A stretch of DNA of 64,000 nucleotides from Okeanomitos corallinicola TIOX110 (GCF_038050375.1 NZ_CP150886.1:4443318-4507317), one strand, 5' to 3'; positions 8,850-17,387 are shown, counted from the first letter of the stretch. Program-made: numbers and translations. The notes: generated by a model from the sequence alone, not told the origin.

Positions 8850-8874
8850 TGTCAGAATCAGGATGTCCAGAATT
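8850..8874. repeat. Dispersed repeat, copy 3 (inverted)
   Basis: TGTCAGAATCAGGATGTCCAG is the reverse complement of the core seen at 5761 and 6660. It sits right upstream of the methyltransferase gene. Confidence 0.65.
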
Positions 8875-9055
8875 TAAAGCATGAACAGAATTAAAACTGG
8901 GGTTTGATCACTAATTAGCTATCACCAGTTTTAAATATACAATCAAGCTAGTTGAGTTACTATATTTTATTGTAACTTTAATTTATACTTTAGATCCTTG
9001 AATTTTCCAAAAAAATCAAGGATAGAATATTAATGGTGTAAGTTTAAGCTGTTAA

Positions 9056-9655
9056 TTACAAAGTTGCTGCTAATTCCTGTAATCTTTGCTTTCCATCTCT
9101 AAATATAGACCAACCATCACCCACTAAAACTGCTTCTATTTTTGGTAATTCTGTTAATCTGCGAACTGAGGCTATAGCTTGTTTTGGATTTATTAGCTTT
9201 TCTTGTGGTAATATAGATAAACTTCCAGCTATGGGCGATCGCACTAAATCACCAGTAATTAATGTCGTCTCTTCCAGTAACAAAGCTAACTCACCAGGGG
9301 TTTTTGATCCTGCCATTTCCATCACTTTTAGTCCGGTCACAACTTCTTCACCATCACTCAACCAGCGATCGCAAGCAATAGGAAAGTTATCTTTTTCTCC
9401 TATGGGTCCAGCAATTTTTGCATAAGTTTGAATAGCAATTTCTTTAGCTGATCTTAGATGATCCGAATTTGTCAACACAATCCAGTTTACACCACCGAGA
9501 GATTCTAAATGATTCCAGTCGTGGTTAGATAAAGCTACTGGATCAATTAATATATTACCCTCTGGACGTATCCAAGCAAAGCCATTAAAATCAATATTTC
9601 TCGCTAAGTTAAAACAAGTCCAACTATATAAATCAGCACGGTGTAAAAATTTCAT
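9056..9655 (-). CDS. Metallo-beta-lactamase fold protein with degenerate metal site
   Basis: 199 residues with the outline of an MBL-fold hydrolase: WIRPEGNILIDPVAL at the start, VNWIVLTNSDHLRSAKEIA where active enzymes carry HxHxDH, then TLITGDLVRS and AVLVGDGWSIF. The first two histidines of HxHxDH are replaced, leaving only the DH. It may bind one metal or act without hydrolase activity. ATG 9655 fits the homologous N-terminus (KFLHRADLYSWTCFN). It stands alone between two gene-free stretches. Confidence 0.65.
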   Translation of the reverse strand: MKFLHRADLYSWTCFNLARNIDFNGFAWIRPEGNILIDPVALSNHDWNHLESLGGVNWIVLTNSDHLRSAKEIAIQTYAKIAGPIGEKDNFPIACDRWLSDGEEVVTGLKVMEMAGSKTPGELALLLEETTLITGDLVRSPIAGSLSILPQEKLINPKQAIASVRRLTELPKIEAVLVGDGWSIFRDGKQRLQELAATL

Positions 9656-10098
9656 AACTAAACTGCTTAAAACCCTGGAATACTTTATATAAGTTACTCT
9701 ACTATAGATAATGTCTTATTCAAATTTACTTGATCAAAAATTAATGTAATACTATTTTTATGTAAAGATACATAGAATCATAGAATTTATAAAATCATTG
9801 ATCACTATCTGCATTTATCTACGTCTAATTATTAAAAAATAGTAGTTTATGATCTGATCTAAAAACATCTAACTGTTGATGGTCTAATTTTTACATCTAT
9901 TAATTTCTCAAGCCATAAAGTCTGACTTAAGTAATAGGAAATAATTTAATTGTAGTTGTTAGAATTCATGGTCTGAATTATTGACTGATAAATTTAAGGA
10001 CTTTAACTATTGTTTAGCTGAAATAAATAGGTAATTAATTTTGTTATAAGTCCCAATCAGCAAGATCACAAAAACACGACATTTGGAGTATTTTTATA
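9656..10098. other. AT-rich intergenic region upstream of the copper-binding protein gene
   Basis: 443 bp without a credible reading frame. It holds the divergent promoters of the MBL-fold gene and the cysteine-rich gene. GGAG lies 12 bp before ATG 10099. I see no clear metal-responsive operator or structured RNA. Confidence 0.5.
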
Positions 10099-10458
10099 AT
10101 GGTGATGATAACTGAATCTATGACTACCGAAATGCAAACCTGTATGAATGCTTGCATGGAATGTCATAAAATTTGTTTAGAAACCATGACTTACTGCATG
10201 AGTAAAGGTGGTAAACACGTAAATATGGGAATCATCGGCATTTTGCACGACTGTTCAGAAATGTGCATGATGTGTATGAATATGATCATGGGAGGTTCTG
10301 AGTTTACACTACGTACTTGTATGCTGTGTGAGCAAATGTGCAATCGCTGTGCTGTAGCTTGTGAAGCAATTAGTGATGATAGAAAGATGACTAAATGTGC
10401 AGCAGCTTGTCGTAGATGTGCTGAAACCAGCAGTTCTATACAAAAAGTAACTGCTTAA
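10099..10458 (+). CDS. Cysteine-rich four-helix bundle copper-binding protein (DUF326/Csp-like)
   Basis: 119 residues with cysteines spaced along predicted helices: CMNACMECHKICLETMTYC, then CSEMCMMCMNM, CMLCEQMCNRCAVAC and CAAACRRCA. This matches DUF326, the family of copper storage proteins (Csp) in which thiols line a four-helix bundle and hold many Cu(I) ions. No signal peptide is seen, so it resembles cytosolic Csp3. Methionines are also abundant, which fits Cu(I) binding. The gene is monocistronic with a hairpin behind it. Copper storage or detoxification is inferred from the family. Confidence 0.8.
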   Translation: MVMITESMTTEMQTCMNACMECHKICLETMTYCMSKGGKHVNMGIIGILHDCSEMCMMCMNMIMGGSEFTLRTCMLCEQMCNRCAVACEAISDDRKMTKCAAACRRCAETSSSIQKVTA

Positions 10459-10501
10459 TTTCAGGAAATTACAGAAACTTGTCTACAAACTAAAATTAAT
10501 T

Positions 10502-10538
10502 AGCGCTCAAGCTCTACCGTTTGGGCGCTTACAGTTTT
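10502..10538 (+). terminator. Probable terminator after the copper-binding protein gene
   Basis: AGCGCTCAA pairs with TTTGGGCGCT (one G-U) around an 8-base loop, followed by the T-rich ACAGTTTTAT. It is 44 bp after the stop codon and just ahead of the opposed tRNA gene. Confidence 0.6.
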
Positions 10539-10555
10539 ATGTTTCAATTTAGAAA

Positions 10556-10642
10556 CGGAGAAGGAGGGATTCGAACCCTCGTATACATTTCTGCATAACA
10601 GACTTTCCAGGTCTGCGCCTTAAACCACTCGGCCACCTCTCC
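10556..10642 (-). tRNA. trnS-GGA: tRNA-Ser (anticodon GGA)
   Basis: 87-nt class II tRNA. The acceptor stem GGAGAGG pairs with CUUCUCC (one G-U), the D-arm starts GGCCGAGUGG, the anticodon loop reads CUGGAAAG with GGA, a long variable arm follows, and the T-loop is GGUUCGAAUCC. The discriminator base is G, as for serine tRNAs. CCA is not encoded. It reads UCC and UCU codons. Confidence 0.95.
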
Positions 10643-10749
10643 AGGTGTCATGAATTCCTATAGTAAACCCAAACCGTAAAAAATGCAAATAATTGATCAA
10701 ACATTTTTACAATAAACTTACGATCTCACATTCCCAAACAAAAATCAAG

Positions 10750-11118
10750 ATGGTTCAGACTCACACAATCAAAGTTCGCGATCGCCAAGCAGGTACATCA
10801 TACACCTTAGAAGTTCCAGAAGACCGCTATATTCTGCATACAGCCGAACATAATGGGGTAGAATTACCCTTCTCTTGCCGTAACGGTGCTTGTACAACCT
10901 GTGCTGTGCGAGTGATTTCAGGAGAAATTTACCAACCAGAAGCCATTGGACTCTCCCCAGAACTTCGCCGTCGGGGATATGCCTTACTGTGTGTGAGTTA
11001 TGCTCGTTCTGACCTAGAAGTAGAAACACAGGATGAAGATGAAGTTTATGAACTTCAGTTTGGGCGCTTTTTTGGCAAAGGCAAAATCAAAGCCGGTTTA
11101 CCCCTAGATGAAGATTAA
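10750..11118 (+). CDS. Plant-type [2Fe-2S] ferredoxin with C-terminal extension
   Basis: 122 residues. The cluster ligands are in PFSCRNGACTTCAVRVISG and YALLCVSYA (CxxxxCxxC...C), the plant-type pattern. Beyond the usual 97 or so residues there is an acidic then basic tail (QDEDEVYELQFGRFFGKGKIKAG), a form seen in cyanobacterial ferredoxins other than the main photosynthetic PetF. Electron partner unknown. I use ATG 10750, where homology begins; a TTG 57 bp upstream adds an unrelated stretch. Confidence 0.85.
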   Translation: MVQTHTIKVRDRQAGTSYTLEVPEDRYILHTAEHNGVELPFSCRNGACTTCAVRVISGEIYQPEAIGLSPELRRRGYALLCVSYARSDLEVETQDEDEVYELQFGRFFGKGKIKAGLPLDED

Positions 11119-11127
11119 AAGTAAAAC

Positions 11128-11721
11128 ATGAACATAGTACCAAGGTGCAAATACCTACAAGGTAAAATTGCCGCCTTAGTACCCCATCTGGGTATTTTGT
11201 TGCAGAAAATGGTAATTTTATCCTGTTTATTATTGCTGGTAAGTTGTCAAAGCAAAAAACAACCAGCCAGCATAATTACTGAAGTCAAACTAGCAAGAGT
11301 TGTCAGCGGACAAACCTTAGAAGTATTGGGAATGGGAGAACAACCAAACCTAATTTCCCAAGTCCGCTTAATTGGCTTAGATGCACCAGACTTAGGTCAA
11401 CGTCCCTGGGGATATGATGCCAAAACAATGATAGAAAAATTGATTGGTGAAGGTGAAAAAACCATCAAGCTAGAGTTTGACCTAGAAACGAAGGATAGAT
11501 TTGGGCGAACCTTAGCCTATGTATGGAAAGACCAGATGTTTTTGAATGAACAAGTTCTCAAACAGGGGTATGCTCTATTTGTAGGGCGTTCGCCCAATCA
11601 TAAATACGACAATCGCCTAGAAAATGCCCAACATTACGCTAGACTCATGGGTCAAGGCATCTGGAACCCAGAAAAACCCATGCGCCTTACCCCCAGTGAA
11701 TTTCGCCGTATGTATAGATAA
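11128..11721 (+). CDS. Thermonuclease (SNase)-like lipoprotein
   Basis: 197 residues. A hydrophobic stretch with lipobox (CLLLLVSCQS) near residue 37 predicts a lipid-anchored envelope protein; ATG 11209 would give a more typical short signal peptide. The rest is a staphylococcal-nuclease domain: VRLIGLDAPDLGQRPWG carries the Asp/Arg metal site, KDRFGRTLAYVW the second catalytic part, and NHKYDNRLENAQHYARLMGQ the end. It probably degrades extracellular or periplasmic nucleic acid. It starts 9 bp after the ferredoxin stop. Confidence 0.78.
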   Translation: MNIVPRCKYLQGKIAALVPHLGILLQKMVILSCLLLLVSCQSKKQPASIITEVKLARVVSGQTLEVLGMGEQPNLISQVRLIGLDAPDLGQRPWGYDAKTMIEKLIGEGEKTIKLEFDLETKDRFGRTLAYVWKDQMFLNEQVLKQGYALFVGRSPNHKYDNRLENAQHYARLMGQGIWNPEKPMRLTPSEFRRMYR

Positions 11722-11742
11722 CCCAATGCCCAATGCCCAATG
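11719..11742. repeat. CCCAATG tandem repeat overlapping a start codon
   Basis: Three CCCAATG units run between the nuclease stop and the IMPase gene; the last supplies the ATG at 11740. A typical Nostocales STRR. Confidence 0.7.
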
Positions 11743-12549
11743 ACTAATTTACAAACATTTCTCGACATAGCCACCGAAGCCGCCCTTGCTGCTGGTGTAA
11801 TTTTGCAAGATTATTTAGGGAAAGTAGAAGACGCAACCACCGAAAAAGGAAGACCAGGAGATTTAGTCACCGCAGCTGACAAAGCTTCTGAAAAGGTGAT
11901 TTTAGAAATTATCAATCGCCACTTTCCCCATCATGCCATCCTGGCCGAAGAATCAGGAAAACTGGGAAATCAAACCAGTGAATATCTATGGGCAATAGAT
12001 CCCTTAGATGGTACAACCAACTACGCTCATCAATATCCTTGCTTTGCCGTTTCCATCGGCTTATTTATTCAAGGTGTGCCAAAAGTAGGTGTAATTTATG
12101 ACCCTTTTCATAACGAACTCTTCCGGGCTGCTGCTGGTTTAGGTGCAACACGCAACCGTCGTCCTATCCAAGTTTCTCAAACCTGTGAACTAAGTAAAAG
12201 TCTACTGGTTACAGGTTTTGCTTATGACCGCAGAGAGACCACAGATAACAACTACGCTGAATTTTGTCATTTTACCCATCTCACCCAAGGAGTTAGACGC
12301 GGCGGTTCAGCCTCCTTAGATTTAGCCTATGTAGCCTGTGGACGTGTAGATGGATATTGGGAAAGAGGTATTGCACCTTGGGATATTGCAGCTGGTATAG
12401 TTTTAGTTCAGGAAGCTGGTGGTAAAGTCACAGCTTATGATGGTAGTGATTTAAAAATTGATGCTGGGAGAATTTTGGCCACTAACGGTTATCTTCATCA
12501 CAGTATCAGCCAGAAACTCATGCAAGTTAAACCTTTGTCAGCGTGGTGA
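11740..12549 (+). CDS. Inositol monophosphatase family protein
   Basis: 269 residues of the Li+-sensitive phosphatase family. Metal-binding motifs are intact: AEESG near residue 70, DPLDGTTNYAHQYPCFAVS near 87, and WDIAAGIVLVQEAGG near 215. It hydrolyses inositol phosphate or a related sugar or nucleotide phosphate; the exact substrate cannot be told. Length is normal. No ribosome site other than repeat DNA precedes the start. Confidence 0.85.
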   Translation: MTNLQTFLDIATEAALAAGVILQDYLGKVEDATTEKGRPGDLVTAADKASEKVILEIINRHFPHHAILAEESGKLGNQTSEYLWAIDPLDGTTNYAHQYPCFAVSIGLFIQGVPKVGVIYDPFHNELFRAAAGLGATRNRRPIQVSQTCELSKSLLVTGFAYDRRETTDNNYAEFCHFTHLTQGVRRGGSASLDLAYVACGRVDGYWERGIAPWDIAAGIVLVQEAGGKVTAYDGSDLKIDAGRILATNGYLHHSISQKLMQVKPLSAW

Positions 12550-12638
12550 CATCGAAAAAATGCTGACTGGCTGTTAAATTAATATTACTAACCGGGTAAA
12601 CTATAAGGAAACTGCTGCTTGGGTGCAAGATTGCAATT

Positions 12639-13574
12639 ATGTCTTTAACAATAGATGGTGGATTATTTAAATTTAATTTTACTGATCATCACTCAGTTTT
12701 GTGTGTTCCAATTGACGCTAGTGCTGGGGAAGTACGCAAGCGTTATCTGAAAATTGCTCGCCGCTTGCACCCAGATAGTTCTGCACTTGCTAAAAATCAG
12801 GAAAAAGAAATTGCCAATGAATTATTATCTAAGCTGGTGAATCCTGCCTATGAAAAACTTTCAGTAGAACGAAATCGGGCAGAATACAATATAATACTTT
12901 CCCAAATAGGTAAGCGGTTAGCAAAGGAAACCATAGGAGTTGAACTGGTTACAGAAGTAGGCAAGCAATTAGCATCTGCTCCTAATATTGAGTTACTCTA
13001 CAAACAAGAATTAGCCAAAATCGCCGAAACTCAATTTGTTGATTTACAGCAAGCAATCAAATATATCGCCCAAATTAGCGAATTAAATTTAGTTTACCTA
13101 ATGCGCCGCGCAGAGCAATTAAATACTGCTGTACAACCTGCTTCCACCCAGGGGCAATCCACAACACTCCCACCCCCACCACCGAAGGTACAAACCACTA
13201 AAAAAGATTCTTTAATAGAACAGTATCAACGACGCGCTCAAACCTTAATCAAAAAGGAACAATTTACTCAGGCCAAAGTAGAATTACAGGAGGCCTTGAA
13301 ACTTGAGCCAAAAAATGGCCGCTGCCACAGCTTGATGGCAATGGTATATTTACGGCAAAATCAGCTAAAAATGGCAAAAATTCACTTTGATAATGCTTTG
13401 AAATTAGATTCCCATGAACAATTGGCCTTGGAATGGAAACCCAAGGTTGATCAAGCTCTAGGAATTAAACCAGCTAATCAGGTGAATAAATCTGCTGATA
13501 ATGCAGATACACAACCAGAGAAATCTGGAAGTGGTGGTTTGTTTGGTGGTTTGTTTGGTGGGAAGAAAAAATAA
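12639..13574 (+). CDS. J-domain protein with TPR repeats
   Basis: 311 residues. A DnaJ J-domain lies at residues about 12-85, with the HPD tripeptide in RRLHPDSSALAK, so it should stimulate an Hsp70. A Pro/Gln-rich linker follows (LPPPPPKVQ), then two TPR units (AKVELQEALKLEPKNGRCHS, then MAKIHFDNALKLDSHEQ) and a glycine-rich tail GGLFGGLFGGKKK. This layout is widespread in cyanobacteria. The stop overlaps the hisZ start (TAATG), so translation is coupled. Confidence 0.8.
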   Translation: MSLTIDGGLFKFNFTDHHSVLCVPIDASAGEVRKRYLKIARRLHPDSSALAKNQEKEIANELLSKLVNPAYEKLSVERNRAEYNIILSQIGKRLAKETIGVELVTEVGKQLASAPNIELLYKQELAKIAETQFVDLQQAIKYIAQISELNLVYLMRRAEQLNTAVQPASTQGQSTTLPPPPPKVQTTKKDSLIEQYQRRAQTLIKKEQFTQAKVELQEALKLEPKNGRCHSLMAMVYLRQNQLKMAKIHFDNALKLDSHEQLALEWKPKVDQALGIKPANQVNKSADNADTQPEKSGSGGLFGGLFGGKKK

Positions 13575-14782
13575 TGGTGTATCAGCCAGCAGCGGGAGCT
13601 AGGGATCTATTACCCTTGGATGTGGCTCAAAAACGCTGGATTGAAGATAGGTTACAACAAGTTTTCCATCGTTGGGGATATCACAGGATTATCACCTCAA
13701 CTTTGGAACGGATGGATACTTTAATGGCTGGTGAAGCTATTCAACGTCACAAAGTAATTCAGTTACAAAATGGGCAAGATGAAGAACTGGGTTTACGTCC
13801 AGAACTGACAGCTTCTATTGCTCGGACTGTGGTAACTCGCATGGCAGAGGATACTTACCCCCAGCGGCTATACTACAACGCTAATGTATTTCGCCGCAAC
13901 TGGGAAAAAAGGCATAATCGTCAGCAAGAGTATTATCAGGCTGGAGTAGAGTTGATAGGTTCCGGTGGCTTACTAGCTAATGCTGAAGTGCTGATGTTAG
14001 TGGCTAATTGTTTGGAAGCTTTAGATTTGGGTTCTTGGCATCTGATTTTAGGTGAAGCGGGAATCACTAAATCCCTGTTGGATGCTTTTCCCATTAAGAT
14101 CAGAAGTCGGGTCAGAAATGCGATCGCCAATTTAGACCGTGTAACTTTAGATACTTTACCTCTGGCGGAAGAATTACATCAACGCGCCAAAATCATGTTA
14201 GATTTGCGTGGCAACAGTGCTGATGTGTTGCAAAAAGTCAGCAGTTTAGCTCTAGATGCTGACCAACAAGAAGCCGTAAATAACCTCAAGTCCCTAGTAG
14301 AATTACTGGAATCAGAGGGTAAATTTTCTTTAATTCTTGACCTCAGCTTAATTCAAACCATTGACTACTATACAGGTATTGTGTTTGAAGTAGTCAGTGA
14401 TATAAATGGACAAGCACAGGTATTAGGGAGCGGTGGACGTTATGATCAACTTTTGGGGCTATATCATCCCCAAGGTCAAAATATTCCTGGTATTGGCTTT
14501 GAACTGAGTATAGATGATTTATACCAAGTTTTAACTTCTAGTCAGCAATTACCGCAAAGTATCCCAGCCAGCCACTGGTTAGTAGTACCCAACAGTGAAA
14601 ATGTAGATGCTGCCTTTGCTTATGCCCAAAAGTTGCGAGATTCTACTCATTTAGTGAGGGTGGAAATGGATCTAGGTGGCAGAGATGCAGAAGCGATTCG
14701 ACAGTATGCACGCGATCGCTCAATTGCTCAAATTGCCTGGATCAACTCCGATGGTACACCCACTATTGAAGCAGTCCGTTAA
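13574..14782 (+). CDS. hisZ: ATP phosphoribosyltransferase regulatory subunit HisZ
   Basis: 402 residues, a class II aminoacyl-tRNA-synthetase-like paralogue of HisRS that forms a complex with short HisG and controls the first step of histidine synthesis. Seen: GARDLLPLD at the start, motif 2-like RPELTASIARTVV, IDYYTGIVFEVV and GSGGRYDQLLGLYHP. The cyanobacterial HisZ form, rather than HisS, is supported by the weakly conserved C-terminal domain and VYQPAAGARDLLP start. It overlaps the J-domain gene by 1 nt. Confidence 0.85.
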   Translation: MVYQPAAGARDLLPLDVAQKRWIEDRLQQVFHRWGYHRIITSTLERMDTLMAGEAIQRHKVIQLQNGQDEELGLRPELTASIARTVVTRMAEDTYPQRLYYNANVFRRNWEKRHNRQQEYYQAGVELIGSGGLLANAEVLMLVANCLEALDLGSWHLILGEAGITKSLLDAFPIKIRSRVRNAIANLDRVTLDTLPLAEELHQRAKIMLDLRGNSADVLQKVSSLALDADQQEAVNNLKSLVELLESEGKFSLILDLSLIQTIDYYTGIVFEVVSDINGQAQVLGSGGRYDQLLGLYHPQGQNIPGIGFELSIDDLYQVLTSSQQLPQSIPASHWLVVPNSENVDAAFAYAQKLRDSTHLVRVEMDLGGRDAEAIRQYARDRSIAQIAWINSDGTPTIEAVR

Positions 14783-14846
14783 CAGGTAATATTACAAATT
14801 GTTAAGCTAGAAACGGCTGATTCAATAAAGAGAGGGAATCAAGAAA

Positions 14847-15074
14847 ATGGCACATACAATAGTAACGGATGTTTGTGAAGGTGTTGCAGACTGCGTAAGT
14901 GCTTGTCCTGTAGCTTGTATCCATGAAGGACCCGGTAAAAACGTCAAAGGAACAGATTGGTACTGGATAGACTTTTCTACCTGCATTGACTGTGGCATCT
15001 GTTTACAAGTTTGCCCAGTAGAAGACGCAATTTTAGCCGAAGAACGGCCAGAATTGCAAAAAATTGCAGAATAA
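14847..15074 (+). CDS. 4Fe-4S ferredoxin family protein
   Basis: 75 residues. The motif CIDCGICLQVCPVEDA binds one [4Fe-4S] cluster; the N-terminal CEGVADCVSACPVACIHEG supplies a second set with a longer first gap, as in seven-iron or 2[4Fe-4S] ferredoxins. It is a soluble electron carrier. A GAGAGGGAATC sequence lies before ATG 14847. It stands 64 bp after hisZ. Confidence 0.85.
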   Translation: MAHTIVTDVCEGVADCVSACPVACIHEGPGKNVKGTDWYWIDFSTCIDCGICLQVCPVEDAILAEERPELQKIAE

Positions 15075-15139
15075 TCATTAGTGATTAACAGGATAATAAC
15101 CGACAATAAAACACTAAGTTGGTTTGCTATTTGATGCAC

Positions 15140-15162
15140 TCCCCCACATTAATGCTGGGGGA
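15140..15162 (+). terminator. Hairpin downstream of the 4Fe-4S ferredoxin gene
   Basis: TCCCCCA pairs with TGGGGGA around CATTAATGC, 65 bp after the stop codon. No T-run follows, so it may be a processing or REP-like hairpin instead of a true terminator. Confidence 0.4.
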
Positions 15163-15258
15163 TTCTGGGTGACAAAATGAGCAACATAGGCTGAAATCAG
15201 CAGGTCTATTCAAGAAATTAATTCTCAATCAGATACAATCTTATATTGGTAACCTTAT

Positions 15259-15516
15259 ATGAAATTAATGGAGCAACTTCCTTTACCTGCACCTATCCAC
15301 TACGAACTTATACTGCAACTGTTAGAAAAGCAAACGCTGAATGCTGTCAACAACAATCAAGATTTACGGCATGAAGTCAATCAATTAATTATTACCCTCA
15401 GAAAAGCCGCAGCACAGCAAAAGCGATTAGAAGAAATTTGTCAAGCTTCCTCTGTAGAAGTTGATCACCGTTGGTCACTCAACCATCATCATGGAAAAGC
15501 CATAACGCCAGATTGA
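15259..15516 (+). CDS. Small cyanobacterial protein, DUF5340-like
   Basis: 85 residues: LPLPAPIHYELILQLLEKQ at the start, then a long helix (LRHEVNQLIITLRKAAAQQK) and a His-rich end (WSLNHHHGKA). This resembles cyanobacterial DUF5340 proteins as I remember them; no function is known. ATG 15268 is an alternative start. Confidence 0.6.
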   Translation: MKLMEQLPLPAPIHYELILQLLEKQTLNAVNNNQDLRHEVNQLIITLRKAAAQQKRLEEICQASSVEVDHRWSLNHHHGKAITPD

Positions 15517-15699
15517 TACCTAGAACAGATGTGACTCTCTCAGGTACTATAATCTGATGACTAACATCTTGTTATATTGTCAATTACGAAAAAATCAGGT
15601 TTATAGCCTTGGATGTTGGCAATAGAATTTTTGGCAGGATATGAAATAGCAAACTGATTGAATTTGTAGATGAATATCTAACTATAAATTTGTCATCAG

Positions 15700-15907
15700 C
15701 AACAATCACACAGACAGTATGTAGTAGAAGTGGTCTATGAAAAAGAGGAAACAGATTATGGTTTAGACAGTAATGCTATAGCAGCGATTGATTCATGCTG
15801 ATGTCAATGGTAGTTTGAATATTTTACGTAAAGTAGTCCCGACAGCTTTTAGTCTAGGGATAGGGGGCGTTGTAGTTTGCCCTGTCGGGGTTATTCCCGA
15901 CAAATGA
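15700..15907 (+). pseudogene. Degraded tnpB (IS200/IS605 or IS607 type) remnant
   Basis: Two frames give pieces of a TnpB-type RNA-guided nuclease. From 15712 one frame reads RQYVVEVVYEKEETDYGLDS and NAIAAID, an internal TnpB stretch. At about 15790 the frame changes and IHADVNGSLNILRKVVPTAF runs on to VVVCPVGVIPDK with a stop at 15905, the usual cyanobacterial TnpB C-terminus. The catalytic core between the two pieces is deleted. No tnpA is nearby. The relic ends 68 bp before the aminotransferase start, so it may contribute to that gene's leader. Confidence 0.72.
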
Positions 15908-15975
15908 AAGGCATGAGATATTTGTCTATGTTTTTTGGAACTATTCACTCTTATTGGATTTTTAGGATAGAGATA

Positions 15976-17124
15976 ATGGACGATAAGCTAATGTTGATGA
16001 TTCCTGGACCGACCCCAGTTCCAGAAGCGGCTTTACTAGCATTGGCCAAACACCCCATTGGCCACCGCACGGCTGAATTTAGCAACATGATGGGGGAAGT
16101 AACCGAAAACCTAAAATGGTTGCACCAAACTGAAAATGATGTACTGATGCTGAATGTCAGTGGTACTGGTGCTGTAGAAGCAGGAATGATTAATTTCCTT
16201 TCTGCTGGCGATCGCATTTTAGTCGGTTCTAACGGTAAATTCGGTGAACGTTGGGTAGAAGTTGGTAAAGCTTTTGGTTTAAATGTCGAAACTATCAGCG
16301 CAGAATGGGGAAAACCTTTAGATCCTGCTCAGTTTGCAGAGAAATTACAAGCTGATACCAACAAAGAAATCAAAGCTGTCATTATCACCCACAGCGAAAC
16401 CTCCACAGGTGTAATTAATGATTTGGCAGCTATTAATAGTCATGTCAAAGCCCACGGTGAAGCCTTAATTATTGTTGATGCTGTCACTAGCTTGGGTGCT
16501 TATAACGTGGCTGTTGATGCTTTAGGTTTAGATGTAGTGGCTTCTGGTTCTCAAAAAGGTTACATGATACCCCCCGGTTTAGGATTTGTATCTGTCAGTC
16601 CTAAAGCTTGGGAAGCATACAAAACTGCGAAATTGCCCAAATATTATTTAGATTTAGGTAAATATCGTAAATCTACTGCTAAAAATACCACTCCTTTTAC
16701 TCCCCCAGTTAACTTAATGGTGGCATTACACACCACCTTGGGGATGATGAAAAAAGAAGGTTTAGAGTCTATTTTTGCTCGTCATGAACGTCAAAAAAAT
16801 GCTACTCGTGCGGCCATGAAAGCTTTAAACTTACCATTGTTTGCACCTGATGAATGTGCTAGTCCAGCTATTACCGCTGTTTCAGTACCGGGTATGGAAG
16901 CTGATAAAATTCGGTCATTAATGAAAAAGCGGTTTGATATTGCCTTAGCTGGTGGTCAAGACCATTTAAGTAATAAAATTTTCCGGATTGGTCATTTAGG
17001 ATTTGTCTGCGATCGCGATATTCTCAGCTGCATTGCATCCCTAGAAGTTGTCCTTGCAGAACTAGGTTATGACAAATTTACTCCTGGTGCTGGAATAGGC
17101 GCGGCTGCTAAAGTGTTTGGATAA
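15976..17124 (+). CDS. Alanine/serine--glyoxylate aminotransferase family protein
   Basis: 382 residues, class V PLP-dependent aminotransferase. Seen: MIPGPTPVPEAALLALA and GHRTAEFSN at the start, VSGTGAVEAGMINFLSAGD, VDAVTSLGAYNVAVDALGLD, and the PLP lysine in SGSQKGYMIPPGL. In cyanobacteria such enzymes take part in photorespiratory glyoxylate-to-glycine conversion. ATG 15976 matches the family start; longer frames run into the tnpB relic. Confidence 0.87.
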   Translation: MDDKLMLMIPGPTPVPEAALLALAKHPIGHRTAEFSNMMGEVTENLKWLHQTENDVLMLNVSGTGAVEAGMINFLSAGDRILVGSNGKFGERWVEVGKAFGLNVETISAEWGKPLDPAQFAEKLQADTNKEIKAVIITHSETSTGVINDLAAINSHVKAHGEALIIVDAVTSLGAYNVAVDALGLDVVASGSQKGYMIPPGLGFVSVSPKAWEAYKTAKLPKYYLDLGKYRKSTAKNTTPFTPPVNLMVALHTTLGMMKKEGLESIFARHERQKNATRAAMKALNLPLFAPDECASPAITAVSVPGMEADKIRSLMKKRFDIALAGGQDHLSNKIFRIGHLGFVCDRDILSCIASLEVVLAELGYDKFTPGAGIGAAAKVFG

Positions 17125-17144
17125 GAGAATAGGTGACAGTAAAC

Positions 17145-17368
17145 TAATTAGGGTTTGCTGATAAAGTCTTGTCGTGGAGACAGGTGACAGGTGACAGGTG
17201 ACAGGTGACAGTTTCAAGAGTTGGATGGGAACTATTTTTCCTTGAAGCAGGAATTAAATGCAAGGTTTTTCAGTTCTCACCTCATCAAAGCTTGCATTTT
17301 TTGAAAGTCAAAATCGCTAAAATCGTTTACCTGTAATGTTTTGAGATTTATTCAGCAAGCCCTAATTA
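17145..17368. mobile_element. MITE-like element with about 20-bp terminal inverted repeats
   Basis: The left end TAATTAGGGTTTGCTGATAAA (17145-17165) is matched by the reverse complement of 17347-17368, TAATTAGGGCTTGCTGAATAAA written in two parts here: TAATTAGGGCTTGCTGA, then ATAAA. The 224-bp body has no reading frame and contains an STRR at 17179-17211. It looks like a non-autonomous transposon whose transposase is elsewhere. A target duplication is not clear. Confidence 0.6.
17179..17211. repeat. STRR, GGTGACA x4
   Basis: Seven-base GGTGACA units in tandem, preceded by GACA. The same unit appears near 21190 and 29140. It lies inside the MITE-like element. Confidence 0.8.
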
Positions 17369-17387
17369 AAACATAATAATTAACATT

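Noticed and set aside
17179-17211. Repeat array considered as CRISPR
   Set aside because: Seven-base units in direct tandem without spacers; it is an STRR. No cas genes occur.
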